DNA of 64,000 bases. Origin: Kiritimatiellia bacterium (GTDB lineage Bacteria > Verrucomicrobiota > Kiritimatiellia > CAIVKH01). The position numbers and the translations under genes are program-made. How positions within the stretch are numbered: position 1 is the stretch's first letter; the number at the start of each line of letters is the position of its first letter. The stretch is from NCBI GenBank assembly GCA_027493775.1, contig JAOSKE010000004.1:62001-126000 (forward strand), in the 5' to 3' direction. Shown in pieces: positions 57,946 through 64,000 of this stretch. A model generated the notes under the pieces. It did not search any database, was not told where the DNA came from, and saw only the letters and a list, made by a program, of their open reading frames with translations.

Positions 57946-59092
57946 GCTATTCCTCCGGCAGAGCGTCGTGCGCGGCGGATCAGCATGACGATGAAGTGCC
58001 ATGCGAGTCCGAATCCGACGAGGGCGCTGGAAATGTAGGGAATCACTCGTCCGTAATTGTGCATTACGGCGAAGGTGGACCATTCGCCGCCGTCCGGTTC
58101 TTCCATATATGAAGCTTGGTAGAGGGTGAAGCCGCGGTCGCGCAGGGGCTTGTTCATGGAGATCAGCATTTCGCGTTCTACGCCGTCGGTGTTGACGATG
58201 ACGAGGCTGGAGAATGCGCGGGCGATTCCAGTGCCGGGGTGCATCGCTTTCTTGAAGTCCAGCAGTTTGACCGTGAATGGAAGCGGGTCGCGTGCGCGGC
58301 GAAGCGCAATATGAAAGTCTTTGCCGTTGTGGCTGAATTCGGCGGGAACCTCGTCCTCCGAAAAAAGAATTGCACGGACGGGTTCTCCTTCATCGGTGAC
58401 GATGTCGAGCGTCGCGCCCGCGATGTTTTCGCCCGGCTCCTTTGCAAGTTTGGCGCTGCGAAGAGTTGAAATGCCCAGTTTGCTGAGCGCCGCGTTCGTT
58501 GTCGGCGCAGTGGACTGGAAAGCGCGCGCGCATTGCGATAGTATTCAATCACTTTCAGCGTCAGCCCTGCGTCATCGAATCGCAGCGTGTCGCCCGGCTT
58601 CAGGTGGTTCGAGTCGTACGCCATCACGTCGCGTGTGTTGCCATCCTGCGACCAGACGGCAACTTCCCAATTGCCGTAAGAGGCTGACGCGCTGCCCGTT
58701 TCGCCTTCGGCGAGTGTTAATTGTGTCTCGCGCGCAAACAAATGGGTGATCGCGCCGCCCATCAGGAGAACGAGCAGGCCTAGGTGGATCACCAGGAGAC
58801 CGAACGGGATGCGGCGGCGCATTCCGAGTCGGATGAGATAGGCGATCAGATTAATGGCGAGTACCGCGAGTATAAGTTGTGTGCCGGGGAAGGGGACGAA
58901 TCCTGCGGCGAGGAAGAACCATGAATCAAAGAATTTTTCCTTCGCGAGATAGAGCCCGTTTTCGACCTGATAGAGCGTTCCCCAGAACGTGAGGATCATC
59001 AGCAGCGCGAGGCAGTAGGTCGTGACTTTGGCTGAACCGAGCAGGTCCAAAAATGAGGCGCAGCGGGAGGGTTTGGTTTGTTCTTCGCTCAT
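57942..59092 (-). CDS. resB: ResB-like cytochrome c biogenesis protein, one frameshift
   Basis: Partner of CcsA. Helices in the first 120 residues include KVTTYCLALLMILTFWGTLY (ResB start) and RRRIPFGLLVIHLGLLVLLM. A periplasmic domain follows, and a last helix VIPYISSALVGFGLAWHFIV. A slip in the GCGCGCGCGC run at 58521-58531 breaks the frame; corrected sequence continues AFQSTAPTTNAALSKLGIST. It overlaps the lipoprotein gene by 4 bp upstream and ccsA by 4 bp downstream, so translation of all three is coupled. About 383 residues. Confidence 0.87.
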
Positions 59093-59733
59093 GGACGCAA
59101 CGAACGGCAAAGCGCCGTGAACGCCTCCTTTTGCTCCGCGAGCAGGGCGCGGGAGCCGGTGAGTTTTACAAAAAGTGTTTGCTCATCTAGCGGCAGGATT
59201 GCTGCGAGCATGGAGGGTTCCGCGTCAGGCGCGACGGAAGCGAAATCGTACACGAGGCAGGGGAAGTCGCCTTCGGTTTTGAACGCCGTCGGCGCGCGCG
59301 CGAATTTCGCCAGATCGCCTGCGGATACGCGCAGGTTGATTTGGCCCGCCCAGCGCTGAAGATTTTCCTCAATGCCGCCAACCGTTCCGGGGAACGCGGT
59401 CAGTGTGCATTCGGCCTTTTCTGATCCGACGAGGAACGTTGCGATTCGCATGGGGTTGCCGCGCTGCTCGACCCAGCCTTCCGGCGCCGTCCAGTGAACC
59501 GCAACGGCAGCGGCGGAAACTGCCGGCGCGCCTGGAGCGTTCATGTCCGAGCCGCCCATCTGCGCCTGCGCGCGCTCCATGGAGGTGGCTTCCGAGGTTT
59601 GTTCTGCGTGGGTGTGCGGGGTGGTCGCGATCTCGCGATAGCGTCGCATTTGAGGCGCAGATGATTGAGGTCCACACGCCGACAAGCTCAATGCACAAAG
59701 GACACAACAAGTGGGGGCAATCCAAAACTTCAT
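59089..59733 (-). CDS. Predicted lipoprotein
   Basis: From the ATG at 59733 the start MKFWIAPTCCVLCALSLSAC gives a lipobox LSAC with lipidated Cys at 20. The body (about 215 residues) has a domain VHWTAPEGWVEQRGNPMRIA then LTAFPGTVGGIEENLQRWAG and ends TLFVKLTGSRALLAEQKEAF. This pattern is common in proteins encoded before resB/ccsA in PVC genomes, as far as I recall. Function unknown. Its stop overlaps the resB start (ATGA), which suggests a role in cytochrome c maturation. Confidence 0.72.
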   Translation of the reverse strand: MKFWIAPTCCVLCALSLSACGPQSSAPQMRRYREIATTPHTHAEQTSEATSMERAQAQMGGSDMNAPGAPAVSAAAVAVHWTAPEGWVEQRGNPMRIATFLVGSEKAECTLTAFPGTVGGIEENLQRWAGQINLRVSAGDLAKFARAPTAFKTEGDFPCLVYDFASVAPDAEPSMLAAILPLDEQTLFVKLTGSRALLAEQKEAFTALCRSLRP

Positions 59734-59797
59734 GGGAGGGACAAACGTATATGCGAGCAGCGACAAGTCAAGGGAATGTGCATAAAAAGCAACCTCG

Positions 59798-61281
59798 TCA
59801 GCGGGTTGACTGCGGTTGCAAGTCGGGCGAGCGGTCGGATGGGATTCGATAGGTTTGTAAAATTTCGTCGCGACTCCCAATTGCGTTTTTACGATCGAGA
59901 ACAACTTCTTCGCCCGCCTCATTTGAAAAAGTGACAAACTCGTCGCCGTCGGGATTTTCCACCGCTGCGATCAGCTCTTTCATCGTATAGACGCGCTTGT
60001 CGTCAACACGGGTCACCACCCAGTTGTTGATCTGGTCGTAGCCCTGATTGATATCCGCCGCGAGCACCTTGAGCGCGACGATGACCTGCTCTCCGTCCAC
60101 TTCGGGGAAGTTGTCGCTTAGGATTGCAGTAAGGTTGTTGGGCGCAGTGTTGTACCAGTTTGCCCCCACGCCTGGAGCAGGTTTCGTGTGAGCGGAGAGA
60201 ACACGATCCCGCCGACGATGTAGTAGCTGGGCAGGATATCGTACTGTTCGTTCGGCACGAGCTGATCGTCGTTGAGCGGTCGGGTCAATTTTATGGAGAG
60301 CGGGCGGCGCTTGTGATCGCGCCAAACCTCCAGAGAGAGAGAGTCGCCGATAGTCTTTTTCTGGATATAGTAGGAGAGACTTGTTCGTTCTCTTGGACGA
60401 AATTCGACAGTGCCGTTGTCCGCGATAGGCGCTCCTTCAATAGCCAGGATTACGTCGTTGGTTTTTAGCGTGCCGTCACCGGGGGAGCCGGGCTTAATGC
60501 GATACACGCGCATGCCGGTCATATCCGGCGTCATCCCCGCGCTGCGCTTGAGGTCGCGGTTTTCCATGCTTTGCAACACGACGCCGAGGCTCGGGAATCC
60601 ATCGTAGCGCCCGTCTTCGAGGTCTGCGAAGAACTGTTCGACGATTGGGGCAGGGACCATGTATCCGATGTTGTCCGCCTGTCGGATACCCTGCATTACC
60701 ACGCCGACAATTTTTCCGTCGCGAATCACGGGACCACCACTGTTGCCGGGGTTTATTGCCGCATCAATTTGCCCGGCGAGGAAATTGAATGAGCTGTGCG
60801 CATAGTTTTGGTGTTCAATCCTCGAAATCACGCCGCGTGTCACGCTCAGCGTGTCGCCGCCCATTGGAAAGCCGTACACAAACACTTCATCCTGCGCGTA
60901 GGGCAGATCACCCAGCTCCAGACCTTCCGTACCGTCCCAGAACGCGGGGTCTTCAACGGCCAATAGCGCGAGGTCCACCTCGTGGGCCACTGCAACGACC
61001 CGCGCGGGGAAGCGTCGCGCTTCGCCGGAGCGACGGACTTGGATGAATGTCTCGTTCCCGACGACGTGCGCGTTGGTCAGGATTTTCTTTCCCTTAAGTA
61101 TGGCACCCGAGCCGGTGCCGCCCGTCGTGCCGCGCATTCCCCACGGATTCCAATAGTCGGGGACGTTTGCGACCGTGTAAATCTTGACGATTTCGTCTTT
61201 AATGTCTTCTCTGGCAAACGCGGAAACGGTGATGAACAGGCTTGCAAGGGCGCACGCGAGAATTTGGCTACCGCGTTGCAT
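59798..61281 (-). CDS. HtrA/Deg-type periplasmic serine protease with PDZ domains, one frameshift
   Basis: Signal peptide MQRGSQILACALASLFITVS. Chymotrypsin-fold triad: His in KKILTNAHVVGNETFIQ, Asp in HEVDLALLAVEDP, Ser in INPGNSGGPVIRDGK. A PDZ domain follows (GMRVYRIKPGSPGDGTLKTN then DVILAIEGAPI) and a second partial one. A G5 run near 60165 should be G6; then the sequence continues ANWYNTAPNNLTAILSDNFP to the stop at 59798. The ATG at 61281 has AGGAG at 8 bp. About 494 residues. Role: envelope protein quality control. Confidence 0.88.
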
Positions 61282-61412
61282 TGATAAGCTCCTCATAATA
61301 ACGCATTCCTCCTTTGTCCCCGGAATCTCCGCCCGTGTTCAAAATATACTTTTTTTACGCGCGTTGGAAACGCATGATGCCCGTTTTTCCAGCCGGAAGG
61401 TTGAATGATTCG

Positions 61413-62420
61413 ATGAACAGTGGAGAAATACAAGAATTACAGACAGCGGCCATCGCGGAGATCGCCGCCTCGGGTGATCTGTCCGCGCTCGATGCCGCGC
61501 GCGTGAAGTATCTCGGTCGCAACGGGCGTGTGCAGGACATCCTGCTCGCGCTCCGCGAGGCGCCGGTGGATCAAAAGCGCGAGCTGGGTCGCCTCGCAAA
61601 CGAATTTAAGAACTCTGTGCAGGCCGCAGTGGACGAACGCCGTGAGGCCTTGCAATCCGCAGCGAGTGTTGCCGCGTTCGATGTCACGCTGCCCGGCCGC
61701 TGGCCGCACCGGGGAACGCGCCATCCCGTCACACAGATCATTGATCGCGCGGTGGAAATTTTTGGACAACTCGGCTTCACCGTTGCCGATGGCCCGGATA
61801 TTGAAACGCCGTTCCATAATTTTGATGCGCTGAACACGCCTGCGAATCACCCCTCTCGTGATCCGAAAGACACGTTTTATCTAGGTGATGGAACGCTGCT
61901 GCGCACCCACACGTCGCCCGTGCAAATTCGGGTGATGCAAAGTCGCCAGCCGCCCGTGCGCATCATTGCGCCGGGACGTTGCTATCGGCCCGATACGACG
62001 GATGCGACGCACAGCGCAAATTTTCATCAAGTCGAGGGCTTGTACGTCGATCGCAAGGTCTCCCTTGCCGACCTCAAGGGAGATTTGACCTATTTTGCGC
62101 GGCAAATGATGGGGCCGAATGTAAAAATCCGTTTTCGCCCGCACTTCTTTCCCTTTACGGAACCGAGTGTTGAGTACGATTTTTCCTGTCACGTCTGTGG
62201 CGGCAAAGGCTGTCGCGTCTGCAAGCAGAGCGGATGGATCGAAATTTCCGGCGCGGGTATTGTGGACCCGAATGTGTTTAAGGCAGTCGGTTATGATTCG
62301 ACCCAATACACCGGGTATGCATTCGGCATGGGCGTTGAACGCATTGCGATGATTTTGCTCGGCATCCCGGATATTCGGATGTTGTACGATAACGATGTGA
62401 GGGTTTTGAGACAGTTCTAA
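61413..62420 (+). CDS. pheS: Phenylalanyl-tRNA synthetase alpha subunit
   Basis: Class II synthetase catalytic subunit, 335 residues from the ATG at 61413 (MNSGEIQELQTAAIAEIAAS). Motif 2: IIAPGRCYRPDTTDATHSAN then FHQVEGLYVD. Motif 3: YTGYAFGMGVERIAMILLGI. The RPHFFPFTEPSVEYDF block is canonical, and a CHVCGGKGCRVC zinc-like knuckle follows, as in several bacterial PheS. An N-terminal coiled coil binds tRNA. Together with pheT it makes the alpha2beta2 enzyme. Confidence 0.96.
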   Translation: MNSGEIQELQTAAIAEIAASGDLSALDAARVKYLGRNGRVQDILLALREAPVDQKRELGRLANEFKNSVQAAVDERREALQSAASVAAFDVTLPGRWPHRGTRHPVTQIIDRAVEIFGQLGFTVADGPDIETPFHNFDALNTPANHPSRDPKDTFYLGDGTLLRTHTSPVQIRVMQSRQPPVRIIAPGRCYRPDTTDATHSANFHQVEGLYVDRKVSLADLKGDLTYFARQMMGPNVKIRFRPHFFPFTEPSVEYDFSCHVCGGKGCRVCKQSGWIEISGAGIVDPNVFKAVGYDSTQYTGYAFGMGVERIAMILLGIPDIRMLYDNDVRVLRQF

Positions 62421-62473
62421 AATGAGGCGCGGTGGCGTGGTTGTCCGCCGGTCTTCAATGGAAGTTTTCGGTT

Positions 62474-64000
62474 ATGCGTATTCCTCTTTCATGGCTAAAC
62501 GATTATATCGCGCTCGACGAGAGCCCGCGCGAGATTGCGGATCGTCTCACGTTCTCCGGAACTGAAGTCGAGGCGATAGAGACCGTCGGTTCGACGTTCC
62601 GAACATTTTGTCGTCGCTGAAGTGCGGTCGGTTGAAAAACATCCGAACGCAGACAAACTTTCCGTGTGCCGCGTGTTCGATGGCGAAACTGAGTTACAGG
62701 TCGTGTGCGGCGCACCGAACGTACGAGCGGGTGGACGCTACCCCCTCGCGCGGGTGGGGGCGACACTTCCGGATGGATCACTCACGATCAAAAAATCGAA
62801 ACTTCGCGGTGTCGAGTCGTTTGGCATGTTGTGTGCGGCGGATGAACTTGGACTTTCCGGCGATCATTCCGGTTTGATGGAATTGTCTGAAACATGGGCT
62901 GCCGGAACGCCACTCGCGGAGGTCATCGGCCCGCCCGATACCGTGTTTGAGTTGGAGATCACGCCGAATCGTCCCGACTGCCTTTCATTAATTGGCATCG
63001 CTCGCGAGCTTGCAGCGGTGTATCGCAAACCGTTGCAGAAACCGGCGATCACGGGGGTTTCCGAAGCGCTTTCGACTGACTTGTCTCTTGTTAAAATTGA
63101 AGACGCGGACGCTTGCGCCCGTTATACGGCGCGATTGCTGGAGTATGTCACCGTCGGCCCGTCGCCCGATTGGATGCAGCGTCGCTTGGAACGCGCTGGG
63201 ATTCGCGCGATCAACAACGTCGTAGATATTACAAACTATGTGATGCTTGAAACGGGGCAACCGCTTCACGCGTTTGACCGCGACCTGCTCGCTGAGGGGC
63301 GGGTTGTGGTGCGCCGCGCAAAAAAAGGGGAGCGGATGCAGACCCTCGACGAATCCGAGCACGAGCTGGATCCGACGATGTTGGTCATCGCCGATGCTGT
63401 TCGCCCTGTTGCCGTCGCTGGTGTTATGGGGGGAGCCGGAAGTGAGATTCGGAATGAGACGAAAAACGTGCTGCTCGAAAGCGCATGGTTCGATCCTGCG
63501 CTTGTTCGCACGACTTCGCGCAAGCTCGGACTTTCTACCGAGTCTTCCTATCGCTTTGAACGCGGCGCGGACATTGAGGGCGTTGAATGGGCGAGCCGTC
63601 GCGCAGCACAATTATTGATCGAGTTCGCCGGCGCAAAGCTTGTCGGTGACGTGGTTGACTCGCGTCCCGAGGCCGCGCCGTTGCGAAAAATTGAGGGGCC
63701 GTATCAAAAGATTCGCGACATCATGGGAATTGACGTTGCGGATGAAACGATCCGCGAGATTTTTACCCATCTCGGACTTGGTGTGCTGGACGCGCCTTCG
63801 GGACACTACGCACTGGAGATTCCCAGCTTTCGCGCTGACCTTGAGCGCGATGTGGACCTCGTTGAAGAAGTCGCGCGTATCCACGGACTCGATAAAATTC
63901 CAGCGCCGTCCCCGCGCGCGGTCGTAGATCCGCGCGCGGCAGAAAATGGAACGCCTCGCGCCAAGGCAAAACTGCGCAGCGTGCTTGCGGGACTGGGCCT
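62474..64000 (+). CDS. pheT: Phenylalanyl-tRNA synthetase beta subunit, 3' end outside the window, one frameshift
   Basis: The ATG at 62474 gives MRIPLSWLNDYIALDESPRE. A break near 62600 (CGTTCCGAAC) must be bridged: F-EHFVVAEVRSVEKHPNAD then restores the tRNA-binding (EMAP) domain. After that the frame is open to the last base (64000), through VFELEITPNRPDCLSLIGIA, GIRAINNVVDITNYVMLETG (B3/B4 editing region), STESSYRFERGADI and VDLVEEVARIHGLDKIP. About 508 residues are visible of an expected 790-800. An essential gene, so the frameshift is probably sequence error. Confidence 0.93.

Overview
The window looks like chromosomal DNA of a Gram-negative bacterium, most likely from the PVC superphylum (Verrucomicrobiota/Kiritimatiellota). 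This is inference from gene content: a DUF2723 membrane protein, lamin-tail and Rhs-type surface proteins, DUF4139, ResB/CcsA (System II) cytochrome c maturation, NrfHA, and intergenic repeats of the 'AACCACGGAAATACGCGG' type. No 16S gene is present to settle it.

Layout. 1-4650 (+): caa3-type cytochrome c oxidase coxB-coxA-coxC-subunit IV and the haem O synthase ctaB. 4651-7439: two small conserved genes, then an iron/cobalamin-type ABC permease and ATPase. 7516-17626: DUF2723/TPR protein, DUF4139 protein, DHA2 efflux pump, coiled-coil exported protein, tRNA-Gly(GCC), S1/P1 nuclease, a divergent prephenate dehydratase and a small membrane protein. 17634-25038 (-): complete F-type ATP synthase operon atpZ-I-B-E-F-H-A-G-D-C, with an ECF sigma gene just upstream. 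25895-27573: an intact-ended IS1380 element with a 4-bp target duplication. 27650-34973: polysaccharide deacetylase, panC, a secreted lectin-like protein, YhcH, HD hydrolase, a DNA methyltransferase with a zinc-ribbon partner, and signal peptidase I. 35061-35810: gene-free repeat mosaic. 35811-45548: Na+/Ca2+ exchanger, GNAT/acyl-CoA synthetase fusion, nitrite reductase nrfHA, and a large secreted CBM48-like protein. 45549-53810: an accessory and decay zone with dispersed repeats, two inverted IS3-family copies (one inserted inside an IS630-family element), two copies of a MITE-like element, an Rhs remnant, a secreted lamin-tail protein, a HEAT-repeat protein, and remnants of a nucleotidyltransferase and of nrfA. 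53884-64000: a metzincin-like protein, DUF423, an epimerase, ccsA, resB, a lipoprotein, an HtrA-like protease, pheS and the start of pheT.

The genes fit a respiratory lifestyle: a proton-pumping caa3 oxidase and an F-ATPase for aerobic growth, NrfHA for ammonifying nitrite respiration, and ResB/CcsA to attach haem to the c-type cytochromes of both.

About 20 genes carry one or two single-base frameshifts, mostly at homopolymer or short-repeat runs, and they include coxA, pheT, pheA and resB. The likeliest explanation is residual indel error in the assembly, so I join these reading frames and give each break point. The gene remnants near 47.6-53.8 kb, in contrast, look like real decay.
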